From positions 186,001 through 250,000 of the forward strand of contig NZ_JAJIRT010000002.1 in NCBI RefSeq assembly GCF_025717675.1: a stretch of DNA of 64,000 nucleotides, in the 5' to 3' direction. This stretch comes from Paucibacter sp. DJ2R-2. Its GTDB lineage: Bacteria > Pseudomonadota > Gammaproteobacteria > Burkholderiales > Burkholderiaceae_C. The stretch's first letter is position 1, and the number at the start of each line of letters is the position of its first letter. Under the pieces are notes generated by a model. The model searched no databases, was not told the DNA's origin, and saw only the letters and a list, made by a program, of their open reading frames with translations. Positions 17,085-25,584 of this stretch are shown in pieces. The position numbers and the translations under genes are program-made.

Positions 17085-18247
17085 AGCAGACGCTCACCTT
17101 CGGCCAGATAGACCATGCGGCCCGCACAGAGCGTGGCCACCAGACGGGGCCGGCTCGGCTCCTGCGCGTCCACCACCAGCACATCGGCGCGGCGGCCCTC
17201 GCTGAGCTGGCCGCGGTCCTGCAGGCCCAAGGCCTGGGCCGGGTTGGCAGACACCAGGTCCCAAGCGGCTGCGAAAGGCATCACCTCGTCGTGCGCCAGC
17301 TTGAAAGCCGCGTTCAGGGGCGCCGGGTAGTAGTAATCGGAGGCGAGGATCTTGCACAGGCCGGCGCCGGCCAGGTCGGCCGCGCGCGGGGCGCCGACAT
17401 GGCTGCCGCCGCGCAGCACATTGGGCGCACCACACACAACGGGCGAGCGCTCGGCGCTGGCCATGGCCGCCACCTCGGTGCTCAGGGGGAACTCGGAGAT
17501 GCTGCAGCCCAGATCGCGGAAGCGAGCGCGCGTGGCCAGGCTGTCGTCGTCATGCGAGGCCATGGGGATGCCCAGCCGCCGGCACTCGGCCGCCAGGCGC
17601 TCGATCAGGGCCGGCACTTCGGCGCCACGGGCGGCCGCTTTTTCCAGCAGGGCGATGAAGCCGGCGCCGTCGGTGCCGGCGCGGTCGGCGTAGTCTTGCA
17701 GCTTCTTGTCCAGCTTCTTGCGCATCATGGGCAGATGCTCGTTGAAGGCCAGCAGGCCAATGCGGCCGCTGCGCAGCCATTCCATGGCTTGGTCTTCGCC
17801 CTCGACGTTGTGGCACTCGAAGCGCAGATGCAGGCGGTGATCCACCTGCAGGCGGCCTTCCAGCGAATCGAGCGCGGCCAGCAGCTCGCGCGCCGTGTCG
17901 CCGCCGCGCAGGCCGCCTTCCCAGGAATAGGTCAGGCCATGCAAGGCGGTGGTGATGCCATTGCTGGCCAGCTGCCGGTCGGTCTCCAGCATGGCCAGGT
18001 CGAGCGGGAAATGCACGCTGGGGCGCGGCATGATCTGGCGCTCGAAGGCGTCGCCGTGGAAATCGACGATGCCGGGCAGCACCAGGCAGCCGCTCGCATC
18101 GAGGGCCGGGCCAGGCAAGGCGCCATCGACCAAGCGACCATTCCGGATGCCCAGCACCAGCTCGTTCTCCTGCCATTGCTGGCCGGGGCGCAAGACCTGG
18201 CCCCCACGGATGGTGGACAAGGCGGCAACGCGTTGAGGGCTCAGCAT
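17081..18247 (-). CDS. PhnM-like amidohydrolase, divergent second copy
   Basis: 388-residue amidohydrolase of the PhnM family (alpha-D-ribose 1-methylphosphonate 5-triphosphate diphosphatase). Metal-site motifs are LPGIVDFHGDAFE, IPMASHDDD, VCGAPNVLRGGSHVG and ASDYYYP, all family-like. It differs from the phnM at 24331 and from E. coli PhnM in the middle loop: the MDHxPGQ motif is replaced by FNEHLPMM. It may therefore act on another triphosphate or be a specialised isozyme. It starts about 245 bp from phnF with repeat copy 2 between them, and its downstream partner is the DUF1045 phosphoesterase. Confidence 0.83.
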   Translation of the reverse strand: MLSPQRVAALSTIRGGQVLRPGQQWQENELVLGIRNGRLVDGALPGPALDASGCLVLPGIVDFHGDAFERQIMPRPSVHFPLDLAMLETDRQLASNGITTALHGLTYSWEGGLRGGDTARELLAALDSLEGRLQVDHRLHLRFECHNVEGEDQAMEWLRSGRIGLLAFNEHLPMMRKKLDKKLQDYADRAGTDGAGFIALLEKAAARGAEVPALIERLAAECRRLGIPMASHDDDSLATRARFRDLGCSISEFPLSTEVAAMASAERSPVVCGAPNVLRGGSHVGAPRAADLAGAGLCKILASDYYYPAPLNAAFKLAHDEVMPFAAAWDLVSANPAQALGLQDRGQLSEGRRADVLVVDAQEPSRPRLVATLCAGRMVYLAEGERLL

Positions 18248-18334
18248 GGCGGGTTCACTTCTTTCATCACAGAGTCAAAACCGGTTCATCGCGCCCAGCG
18301 TAGCGCCTGGCTTTGACATGGGCATGACGCGGCC

Positions 18335-18455
18335 ATGAATATGAACGCAGAGCAAGCAGCCGAGGGACGCAGAGCTCGCAGAGCACAGGGCTGCAGCCTT
18401 CGCTGACACTGAGTGCTCCGCGTCTCCCTGCGACCTCTGCGTGCTGTGTTTCGCC
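18335..18455 (-). repeat. Dispersed CGCAGAG repeat, copy 2
   Basis: About 120 bp in the gap between the phnM-like gene and the 3' end of phnF. GACGCAGAGCTCGCAGAG on one side and complementary CCTCTGCG units on the other allow a long hairpin. Positions 18343-18364 (22 nt) are identical to 21687-21708 in copy 3. The orientation is opposite to copy 1. No long terminal inverted repeat is evident here, so this copy appears trimmed. The gap contains no other feature. Confidence 0.65.
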
Positions 18456-18491
18456 CTGGGTGCCGGGTGCCGCCAACGGCCTTTGATGCAA

Positions 18492-19265
18492 TCAAGGCTC
18501 GAAGACCAGCTGCACCCAGTCGCCGCTGAACTGGGCCAGGGTGTGCTGGAAGACGCGCCCCTGCTCGCTGCAGCGGTTGACCGAGTCGACCAGCAGCACC
18601 GGCCGCGAGCGCGGCTGGGCCAGCAGGCGCGCGGCCTCTGCATCAGGCAGGGCCGACATCACCCGGGTCTGGCCGCGGGTGTAGTCCTGCACGCCGTAAT
18701 GCTGCAAGGCCTGGGTGATGGAGCCGCTCTCGCGCAGCAGCGCGTCCAGGCCGACAAAGCGCTTGGCCTCGAAGCTGTGGCGGGCCAGATTGATCGCGCG
18801 TGCGGCGACCGCATCCTGAGCGCCGCTACCGGCACTGGCATGGCCCAAGGTCAGCAGTTGCAGCAGCGGCGTGCCCGGTGGCAGCTCCAGGGCGTGCGCG
18901 AGCTCCGGCGTGGCCGGCAGCTCGTTGACGCGCAAAAGCTCGATATGGCCGCTGCGGCCCTGGCCGGACAGGTTCTGCGAAAAGCGGGTGCGCTTGCCCA
19001 CGGTGTAGGCAATCGCATGCTCCTGCACAAACGTGCCACGGCCCTGCTCGACCCGCAGCAGGCCTTCGCGCTCCAGCACACCGAGGGCGCGGCGCACCGT
19101 GTGGCGGTTGCAGCCAAAGCGCTCGGCCAGCTCGGTCTCATTCGGGATGCGCTCACCGGCGGCGTAATGCCGCTCGCGGATGTCGCGCAGCAGCGCGGCC
19201 TCGATCTGGCGCCACACCGCCACGCCGGTGCCTCGTTCCACCACCTGGCCAAGCTGCTCTTGCAT
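18492..19265 (-). CDS. phnF: GntR/HutC-family regulator PhnF
   Basis: 257 residues. The N-terminal GntR winged helix (about residues 17-83) contains GERIPNETELAERFGCNRHTVRRAL, and the C-terminal UTRA effector domain runs from about 95 to the end. This is the PhnF type that represses C-P lyase genes and is relieved by phosphonates or phosphate starvation signals. It is transcribed away from phnG, with a 12-bp perfect palindrome in the shared region. The name rests on the family and on the position next to phnGHI. Confidence 0.88.
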   Translation of the reverse strand: MQEQLGQVVERGTGVAVWRQIEAALLRDIRERHYAAGERIPNETELAERFGCNRHTVRRALGVLEREGLLRVEQGRGTFVQEHAIAYTVGKRTRFSQNLSGQGRSGHIELLRVNELPATPELAHALELPPGTPLLQLLTLGHASAGSGAQDAVAARAINLARHSFEAKRFVGLDALLRESGSITQALQHYGVQDYTRGQTRVMSALPDAEAARLLAQPRSRPVLLVDSVNRCSEQGRVFQHTLAQFSGDWVQLVFEP

Positions 19266-19387
19266 GCTGAGTCTCTATTCCCTGGATCACATTGCCAAAC
19301 AGCTTAGAGACGATTCACGAAAGATTCATGTCGGCCCTGAAGAATGCGACGCATCGCCAGGACTTGCCGGCATGTTGCCGCCGCAAG

Positions 19388-19399
19388 TCGTCTAGACGA
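19388..19399. promoter_or_regulatory. Candidate PhnF operator (perfect 12-bp palindrome)
   Basis: TCGTCTAGACGA is a perfect palindrome 25 bp before the phnG start. Related half-sites occur nearer phnF: AGACGATT at 19308-19315 repeats the right arm found at 19394-19401, and GTCTCT (19271) is inverse to AGAGAC (19306). HutC-type regulators bind short palindromes with a GT-x-TA-x-AC core, which this matches. A promoter hexamer could not be assigned with confidence. Confidence 0.55.
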
Positions 19400-19423
19400 T
19401 TAGATGCTTTGACGGGATCCCAC

Positions 19424-19903
19424 GTGTCATCACACATCCCTCTCGCGGCAGCGCAGGACGCACGCCGCCACGCCCTGGGCCTGCTGGCCCGCGCCCGGCC
19501 TCAGGATCTGGAGCAGCAGCTGGCCGAGCTGCAGCCCCTGCCCCACTTTGAATGGCTGCGCCGGCCCGAGACCGGCATGCTGATGCTGCGCGGCCGCCTC
19601 GGCGGTGGCGGCCAGGTCTTCAATCTGGGCGAGGCCACCGTCACCCGCTGCACCCTGCGTCTGCAGGCAACTGGCCTGCCGGCCAGTGTCGGCGTGGGCA
19701 CCGTGCGCGGCAGCGACCCGCGCCATGCCGAGCTGGTCGCTCTGGCCGATGCCTTGCTGCAAACGCCCGACTGGGCGCCGCAGCTGCAAGCCCGGCTCTT
19801 GCGCCCCCTGGCCGAGGCCGAACAAGACCGCCACGCCCGCCGCGCCGCCGAAGTGGCGCGCAGCAAGGTGGATTTCTACACCCTGGTGCGCGGCGAGGAC
19901 TGA
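19424..19903 (+). CDS. phnG: C-P lyase core subunit PhnG
   Basis: 159 residues from GTG 19424, close to the 150 of E. coli PhnG. The frame is open further upstream, but an earlier start would extend through the presumed operator. The sequence carries LRRPETGMLMLRGRLGGGG and FNLGEATVTRCTLRL, both typical of PhnG. With PhnH, PhnI and PhnJ it forms the core complex that links the phosphonate to ATP-derived ribose (ribose 1-methylphosphonate 5-triphosphate synthase). First gene of the divergent phnGHIJKLM series; 3 bp precede phnH. Confidence 0.88.
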   Translation: MSSHIPLAAAQDARRHALGLLARARPQDLEQQLAELQPLPHFEWLRRPETGMLMLRGRLGGGGQVFNLGEATVTRCTLRLQATGLPASVGVGTVRGSDPRHAELVALADALLQTPDWAPQLQARLLRPLAEAEQDRHARRAAEVARSKVDFYTLVRGED

Positions 19904-19906
19904 GCC

Positions 19907-20551
19907 ATGAACATGAATGCGATGAACGCGAGCGCCCCCGCCGCCGGCCTGCACCTCGAGCAGCTGCTGCCCGGCTTTGCCGACCCGGTGCATGACGCGC
20001 AGCAGGCCTTCCGCTGCCTGCTGGACGCCATGTCCCGGCCCGGCAGCCTGCAAAGCCTGCCTTTTGAATTGAGCGCACCCGCCGGCCTGAAGCCGGCCTT
20101 GACCGCCCTGCTGCTGGCCCTGGCCGACCGCGACACGCCGCTGTGGCTGCCGCCCGAGCTGCGCAGCGGCGCCGCGGGGGAGCACCTGCGCTTCCATGCC
20201 GGCTGCCCCCTGGTCGCGGAGATGGGCGAGGCTCAGTTCCTGATGCTGCAGAACCTGGACGCGCTGCCGACTCTGGACGCCCTGCGCCTCGGCGATGCCG
20301 CCTACCCGGACCGCTCGGCCACGCTCTTCATCGAGGTGACCGCCTTGCAAGTGGGCGAGGGAACACTGCGCCTGCGCGGCCCCGGCATCCAGGGCGAGAC
20401 ACGCATCGAGGTGACCGGTTGGTCCGCGAGCAGCCAGGCTTTTGTGCAAGAAAACCGCCGTCGCTTCCCGCTCGGCGTGGACCTGGTGCTGTGCGCAGGT
20501 CAGCAGCTGCTGGCTCTGCCGCGCACCACCCTCATCGATTGGGAGCTCTGA
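19907..20551 (+). CDS. phnH: C-P lyase core subunit PhnH
   Basis: 214 residues. The core begins at LLPGFADPVHDAQQAFRCLL, the conserved PhnH start, and includes LDAMSRPGSL, LADRDTPLWL and GPGIQG, all standard for the family. PhnH is a PLP-transferase-like fold without PLP and bridges the core complex. The first 14 residues are an Asn/Met/Ala-rich leader that is not conserved. One base separates its stop from the phnI ATG, consistent with coupled translation. Cytoplasmic. Confidence 0.9.
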   Translation: MNMNAMNASAPAAGLHLEQLLPGFADPVHDAQQAFRCLLDAMSRPGSLQSLPFELSAPAGLKPALTALLLALADRDTPLWLPPELRSGAAGEHLRFHAGCPLVAEMGEAQFLMLQNLDALPTLDALRLGDAAYPDRSATLFIEVTALQVGEGTLRLRGPGIQGETRIEVTGWSASSQAFVQENRRRFPLGVDLVLCAGQQLLALPRTTLIDWEL

Positions 20552-20552
20552 G

Positions 20553-21650
20553 ATGTACGTTGCCGTCAAAGGAGGCGAGCGCGCGATCGAAGCCTCGCGC
20601 GAGCTGCTGGCCCAGGCGCGCCGGGGCGACAGCGCCCAGCCCGAGCTCAGCATCGAGCAGATCAAGCAGCAGCTGCGCCTGGCCGTGGACCGCGTGATGT
20701 GTGAAGGCGCGCTCTACGACGAGGACCTGGCTGCCCTGGCCATCAAGCAGGCGCGTGGCGACCTGATCGAAGCGATCTTTCTGCTGCGCGCCTACCGCAC
20801 CACCCTGCCGCGCCTGAGCGACAGCGAAGCTCTGGACACCGGCCGCATGCGCCTGGAGCGCCGCATCTCCTCGGCCTTCAAGGACCTGCCCGGCGGCCAG
20901 CTGCTGGGCCCGAGCTTCGACTACACCCAGCGCCTGCTGGACTTCGGCCTGATGCGCGAGTCCTCCAGCAGCAGCGAGGCGCAGTCCTCTCACAGCGCCG
21001 CCCGCGCCGAGCCCCTGCACGCGCCGCGCGTGACCGATCTGCTCAGCCGCGAGGGCCTGCTGGAAGCGGCCGAGCCGGAGGCACTAGGCGCCCCGCCGCC
21101 GCCCGACCTGACGCGCGAGCCCCTGCTCTTCCCGGCCGACCGCGCCACCCGCATGCAGAACCTGGCACGCGGCGACGAGGGCTTTTTGCTCGCCCTGGCC
21201 TACAGCACCCAGCGCGGCTATGCCACCACCCACCCGTTTGCGGCCGAGCTGCGCTACGGCGCCGTGCCGGTGGAGATGCATATCGAAGAGCTGGGCTTCG
21301 CCGTCGAGATCGGCGAGGTCGAGCTGACCGAGTGCCAGCTGATCAACGAGTTCCACGGCAGCGCCGAGACCGCACCGCAGTTCACCCGCGGCTACGGCCT
21401 GGCTTTCGGCCACGCCGAGCGCAAAGCCCTGGCCATGGCACTGGTCGACCGCTCGCTGCGCGCCGAGGAGTTTGGCGAGGACAGCGAGCTGCCGGCCAAC
21501 AACGTGGAGTTCGTACTCTCGCACAGCGACAACGTCGAGGCCTCGGGCTTTTTGCAGCACCTGAAGCTGCCGCACTACGTGGACTTTCAAACCAATCTTG
21601 AGCTGCTGCGGCGCTTGCGGGCGGAATGGGACAAGGAGCAAGCGAAATGA
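20553..21650 (+). CDS. phnI: C-P lyase core subunit PhnI (nucleosidase)
   Basis: 365 residues from ATG 20553. It opens with MYVAVKGGERAIEAS and later has FLLRAYRTTLPR, RMQNLARGDEGFLLALAYSTQRGY and the C-terminal LPHYVDFQTNLELLRRLR, all typical of PhnI. PhnI removes adenine from ATP and displaces it with phosphonate together with PhnG, PhnH and PhnL. Residues about 140-160 are a Ser-rich insertion (SSSSSEAQSSHSAA). A non-coding repeat of about 140 bp separates it from phnJ, which is unusual because these genes are normally adjacent. Confidence 0.93.
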   Translation: MYVAVKGGERAIEASRELLAQARRGDSAQPELSIEQIKQQLRLAVDRVMCEGALYDEDLAALAIKQARGDLIEAIFLLRAYRTTLPRLSDSEALDTGRMRLERRISSAFKDLPGGQLLGPSFDYTQRLLDFGLMRESSSSSEAQSSHSAARAEPLHAPRVTDLLSREGLLEAAEPEALGAPPPPDLTREPLLFPADRATRMQNLARGDEGFLLALAYSTQRGYATTHPFAAELRYGAVPVEMHIEELGFAVEIGEVELTECQLINEFHGSAETAPQFTRGYGLAFGHAERKALAMALVDRSLRAEEFGEDSELPANNVEFVLSHSDNVEASGFLQHLKLPHYVDFQTNLELLRRLRAEWDKEQAK

Positions 21651-21675
21651 GCAATGACTCAAAGCGCCTTGCAGG

Positions 21676-21812
21676 GCGAGCAACACGAACGCAGAGCAAG
21701 CAGCCGAGGAGCGCGGAGTTCGCTGAGTGCTTCGCAAAAGGTCTGAGAGTCTCTGCGCGCTCCGCGTCCCTCCGCGCCCTCAGCGCTCCGAGGTTCTCGG
21801 CGAACGCCGCGT
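21676..21812 (-). repeat. Dispersed CGCAGAG repeat, copy 3, inside the phn operon
   Basis: This copy occupies most of the 211-bp phnI-phnJ gap. It shares a 22-nt identical stretch (21687-21708) with copy 2 and ends with TTCTCGGCGAACG, the equivalent of the terminal repeat of copy 1. CGCGGAG, CTCTGCG and CTCCGCG units on both arms would let the mRNA form a strong hairpin between the two cistrons, which could affect transcript stability or attenuate phnJKLM. Orientation is the same as copy 2. Confidence 0.7.
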
Positions 21813-21861
21813 CCTTGATAGACGACAGAAGCACCGCCGTGCACTTCAGGAGTCAAGTCCA

Positions 21862-22770
21862 ATGAACAACACCAGCCACAGCCAGCCCGGCTACAACTTC
21901 GCCTACTTGGACGAGCACACCAAGCGCATGATCCGCCGCGCCCTGCTCAAGGCCGTGGCCCTGCCCGGCTACCAAGTGCCCTTCGGCGGCCGCGAGATGC
22001 CCCTGCCCTATGGCTGGGGCACGGGTGGCATCCAGGTCACGGCCGCGGTGATCGGCCAGAGCGACTGTCTCAAGGTCATCGACCAGGGCGCGGACGACAC
22101 CACCAATGCGGTCAACATCCGCAGCTTCTTCCAGAAGGTGACCGGCGTGCGCACCACCGAGGCCACACGCGAGGCCACGCTGATCCAGACCCGCCACCGC
22201 ATCCCCGAGACGCCGCTGCAGGACGGGCAGATCCTGGTCTTCCAGGTGCCCATCCCCGAGCCGCTGCGCTGGCTGGAGCCGCGCGAGACCGAGACCCGCA
22301 CCATGCACGCGCTGAGTGAATACGGCGTCATGCATGTCAAGCTGTTTGAGGACATCGTGCGCCACGGCCGCATCGCCACCACCTACGACTACCCCGTGAT
22401 CGTCAACGGCCACTACCTGATGCGGCCCTCGCCCATCCCCAAGTTCGACAACCCCAAGCTGCACCAGAACCCGGCCCTGCAGCTCTTCGGCGCCGGCCGC
22501 GAGAAGCGCGTCTACGCCGTGCCGCCCTACACCGATGTGCGCTCGCTCGATTTCGAGGACCACCCGTTTGCCATCGAACGCTGGAGCGAGCCTTGCGCCC
22601 TGTGCGGCGCCACCGAGTCCTATCTGGACGAAATCATCCTCGACGACCAGGGCCAGCGCATGTTCGTCTGTTCCGACACCGAGTACTGCAACACGCGCCA
22701 GGCCGAGGGCCACCGCGGCACGCAGAACAGCCCCACCAGCGCTGCTGACTTTGCAGGAGCGCAGGCATGA
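21862..22770 (+). CDS. phnJ: C-P lyase catalytic subunit PhnJ (radical SAM)
   Basis: 302 residues. PhnJ cleaves the carbon-phosphorus bond of ribose 1-methylphosphonate 5-phosphate, giving the cyclic ribose phosphate and an alkane. The four cysteines are Cys245, Cys248, Cys270 and Cys276 (CALCG and CSDTEYC), with exactly the 3/22/6 spacing of E. coli Cys241, 244, 266 and 272, so the iron-sulfur cluster site and the reactive Cys are intact. It begins with FAYLDEHTKRMIRRALLKAV as in the family. The last 20 residues are a variable tail. The start has AGGAG 9 nt upstream, just beyond repeat copy 3; its stop overlaps phnK (ATGA). Confidence 0.95.
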   Translation: MNNTSHSQPGYNFAYLDEHTKRMIRRALLKAVALPGYQVPFGGREMPLPYGWGTGGIQVTAAVIGQSDCLKVIDQGADDTTNAVNIRSFFQKVTGVRTTEATREATLIQTRHRIPETPLQDGQILVFQVPIPEPLRWLEPRETETRTMHALSEYGVMHVKLFEDIVRHGRIATTYDYPVIVNGHYLMRPSPIPKFDNPKLHQNPALQLFGAGREKRVYAVPPYTDVRSLDFEDHPFAIERWSEPCALCGATESYLDEIILDDQGQRMFVCSDTEYCNTRQAEGHRGTQNSPTSAADFAGAQA

Positions 22771-23540
22771 GCCGCCCCTTGCTGCAAGTCCGCGGCCTGG
22801 CCAAGCGCTACGGCGCCCGCATCGGCTGCGAAGGCATTGACCTCGACCTCTACCCCGGCGAGGTGCTGTGCATCGCGGGTGAGTCGGGCTCGGGCAAATC
22901 GACCCTGCTCAACACCCTGGCTTTCCAACTGCAGCCCGACGAAGGCCAGATCCAATACGACTTGAACGACCGCGGCCTCACCGACCTCGGCACGCTGACC
23001 CAAGCCCAGCTGCGCGAGCTCTGGCGCACCGACTGGGGTTTTGTGCGCCAGAACCCGCGCGATGGCCTGCGCATGCAGGTCTCGGCCGGCGCCAATATCG
23101 GCGAGCGGCTGATGGCCGTGGGCGCACGGCATTACGGCGACATCCGCGGCGCGGCGGCCGACTGGCTGGCGCGCGTGGAGATCCCGGCCGAACGCCTGGA
23201 CGACGCGCCCAAGAGCTTCTCCGGCGGCATGCAGCAGCGCCTGCAGATCGCCCGCAATCTGGTCAGCCGCCCGCGCCTGGTCTTCATGGATGAACCCACG
23301 GCCGGCCTCGATGTCTCGGTGCAAGCGCGTTTTCTGGACCTGCTGCGCGGCCTGGCCGCCGAGCTGGACCTGGCCGTGATCCTGGTGACCCACGATCTGG
23401 CCGTGGCCCGCCTGCTGGCCCAGCGCCTGATCGTGATGCGCCACGGCCGCATCGTCGAGACCGGCCTGACCGACCAGGTGCTGGACGACCCGCAGCACCC
23501 CTACACCCAGCTGCTGGTGTCTTCGGTTCTGGCCGCATGA
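22767..23540 (+). CDS. phnK: C-P lyase ATP-binding subunit PhnK
   Basis: 257-residue ABC-type ATPase that docks on the PhnGHIJ core rather than on a permease. Walker A GESGSGKST, signature SFSGGMQQRLQIARNL and Walker B LVFMDEPTAGLDVS are present, with the PhnK-specific WGFVRQNPRDGLRM. ATGA overlap with phnJ and 16 bp to phnL indicate coupled expression. It could be mistaken for an oligopeptide-transport ATPase, but the position between phnJ and phnL and the overall length settle it. Confidence 0.93.
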   Translation: MSRPLLQVRGLAKRYGARIGCEGIDLDLYPGEVLCIAGESGSGKSTLLNTLAFQLQPDEGQIQYDLNDRGLTDLGTLTQAQLRELWRTDWGFVRQNPRDGLRMQVSAGANIGERLMAVGARHYGDIRGAAADWLARVEIPAERLDDAPKSFSGGMQQRLQIARNLVSRPRLVFMDEPTAGLDVSVQARFLDLLRGLAAELDLAVILVTHDLAVARLLAQRLIVMRHGRIVETGLTDQVLDDPQHPYTQLLVSSVLAA

Positions 23541-23556
23541 AATGAAGGATCAAGAC

Positions 23557-24303
23557 ATGGCCATCAACAAGAATCATCCCGTCCTCGAAGTCCGAGGCCT
23601 GAGCAAGACCTTCACCCTGCACCAGCAAGGCGGCCTGGAGCTGCCGGTTCTGAACGCGGTGTCCTTCGAGGTCCACGCCGGCGATTGCCTGGTGCTGGAC
23701 GGTCCTTCAGGCGCAGGGAAAAGCAGCCTGCTGCGCTGCCTCTACGGCAACTACCTGGCCAGCAGCGGCGAGATCTTGCTGCGCGCGGCGGGCAGCGATG
23801 AGATCCTGGACCTCTGCCGCATCAGCCCGCAGCGGCTCACGGCTCTGCGCCGCGACACCGTGGGATATGTCAGTCAGTTCCTGCGGGTGATTCCGCGCGT
23901 CAGCAGCTTGAGCCTTGTGGCCGAGCCCTTGCAAGCCCTGGGTGCCGGGCGCGAGGAGGCCATGCAGCGCGCGGCCGAGTTGCTGGCGCGGCTGAACCTG
24001 CCCGAGCGGCTCTGGGGCCTGCCACCGGCCACCTTCTCGGGTGGCGAGCAGCAGCGCGTCAATATCGCGCGCGGCTTCATCGCGCCCAAGCCCCTCTTGC
24101 TGCTGGACGAACCGACCGCCTCGCTCGACGCGGCCAACCGCGCCGTCGTTATCGCCTTGATCCGCGAGGCCTGCGCCGCCGGCCAGGCGGTGGTCGGCAT
24201 TTTTCATGACGCCGAGGTGCGCGAGGCCGTGGCCACGCAGCGCCTTCCCCTGCAAGCCCTGAGCTCAGCCGCAAGCCACCCTGAGCTGCGGGCTGCCGCC
24301 TGA
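23557..24303 (+). CDS. phnL: C-P lyase ATP-binding subunit PhnL
   Basis: 248 residues from ATG 23557 (AAGGA seven nt upstream; an ATG at 23542 is part of the leader). Walker A is GPSGAGKSS, signature TFSGGEQQRVNIARGF, Walker B LLLLDEPTASLD. The stretch VGYVSQFLRVIPRVSSL is characteristic of PhnL. It belongs to the ribose-phosphonate triphosphate synthase machinery together with PhnG, PhnH and PhnI. Cytoplasmic; no membrane partner is needed. Confidence 0.93.
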   Translation: MAINKNHPVLEVRGLSKTFTLHQQGGLELPVLNAVSFEVHAGDCLVLDGPSGAGKSSLLRCLYGNYLASSGEILLRAAGSDEILDLCRISPQRLTALRRDTVGYVSQFLRVIPRVSSLSLVAEPLQALGAGREEAMQRAAELLARLNLPERLWGLPPATFSGGEQQRVNIARGFIAPKPLLLLDEPTASLDAANRAVVIALIREACAAGQAVVGIFHDAEVREAVATQRLPLQALSSAASHPELRAAA

Positions 24304-24330
24304 ACATTGCCCGCGAAAGAAGTGCACACG

Positions 24331-25497
24331 ATGAACACCACCTCACCGCTCTACCTCACCCATGCCCACATCGTCCTGGCCGAGCAGGAGCTGCACGACG
24401 CCTCGCTGCTGATCGGCGCCGACGGCCGCATTGCCGCCATCAACCCCGAATCCGGCGGCGGCGCGCCCGAGCTGAGCCTGAACGGCCAATGGCTGCTGCC
24501 CGGCATGGTGGACCTGCACTGCGACGCGGTGGAAAAAGAGGTGGAGCCGCGCGCCCGCGTGCTCTTCCCCCTGGACTTCGCCTGCATCAATATCGACCGC
24601 CGCAATGCCGCGGCCGGCATCACCACGCCCTACCATGCGCTGTCATTTGCTCATGCCGAATGGGGTGTGCGCAACAACGAGACGGCCACCGAGCTGGTGC
24701 GCGCCCTGCGCCGCCTGAAAGCCCATGAGCTGATCGACAACCGCGTCCATGTGCGCTACGAGATCACCGACCTCAGCGCCCTGCCCCATGTGCTGGGCCT
24801 GTTGGACGAAGGCGGCGTCGATCTGCTCTCCATCATGGACCACACGCCGGGCCAAGGCCAGTTCAAGCATCTGGACAGTTATGTCGCCTACATGATGGGC
24901 AACCACGGCAGCAGCGAGCAAGCCGCCCTGCAAATGGCAGAGGAAAAGATGCAGGCCCGCCAAAGCGCCGACGAGCGTGTGCTGGCCGTGATGGAGCGCG
25001 CCAAGCAGCGCGGCGTGCCCACCGCCAGCCATGACGACGACGATCCGCAGCGCGTGCTGACCATGAGGAACCTGGGCGCCCGCATGAGCGAGTTCCCCAT
25101 CAATCTGGAGACTGCCCGCGCGGCTCACGCCGCTGGACTGTCCACCATCCTGGGCGCGCCCAATGTCATGCGCGGCGGCAGCCAGAGCGGCAATATGCGC
25201 GCCCTCGACGCCATCCACGCCGGCGTGGCCGATTGCCTCTGCGCCGACTACGCGCCCGCCACCATGCTGGCCGCCGTCGACGCCCTGGTCCATCGCGAAG
25301 GCCTGGGCCTGCCCCAAGCCACCCGCCTGGTCAGCCTGGGCCCAGCCCGCGCCGCCGGCTTGAACGACCGCGGCGAGATCGCCGTCGGCCTGCGCGCCGA
25401 CCTGATCAGCGTGGCCCGGCCCGGCGGCCAGGCGGCGGTGGAGCGCGTCTGGTGCGCGGGCAAGCCGGTGTTTGCGGCGAACTACCAAGGCCGCTGA
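24331..25497 (+). CDS. phnM: PhnM, ribose 1-methylphosphonate 5-triphosphate diphosphatase
   Basis: 388-residue amidohydrolase that removes pyrophosphate from the intermediate before PhnJ acts. Family motifs: LPGMVDLHCDAVEKEVEPR, SIMDHTPGQGQF (matching E. coli MDHSPGQ), ASHDDD, LGAPNVMRGGSQSGN and CADYAP. It is the canonical copy, in contrast to the divergent one at 17081-18247. It is the last gene of phnGHIJKLM and 27 bp follow phnL. No phnN or phnP gene follows; the next gene is an unrelated lipoprotein. Confidence 0.93.
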   Translation: MNTTSPLYLTHAHIVLAEQELHDASLLIGADGRIAAINPESGGGAPELSLNGQWLLPGMVDLHCDAVEKEVEPRARVLFPLDFACINIDRRNAAAGITTPYHALSFAHAEWGVRNNETATELVRALRRLKAHELIDNRVHVRYEITDLSALPHVLGLLDEGGVDLLSIMDHTPGQGQFKHLDSYVAYMMGNHGSSEQAALQMAEEKMQARQSADERVLAVMERAKQRGVPTASHDDDDPQRVLTMRNLGARMSEFPINLETARAAHAAGLSTILGAPNVMRGGSQSGNMRALDAIHAGVADCLCADYAPATMLAAVDALVHREGLGLPQATRLVSLGPARAAGLNDRGEIAVGLRADLISVARPGGQAAVERVWCAGKPVFAANYQGR

Positions 25498-25584
25498 AGC
25501 GGCCGGTTCGCAGGCCGAGGCCGGAGAGCCGGCGAGAATGCTGCACATCTGTGGCATCTTCTTCATGCACTCCACCCGCCTGCC

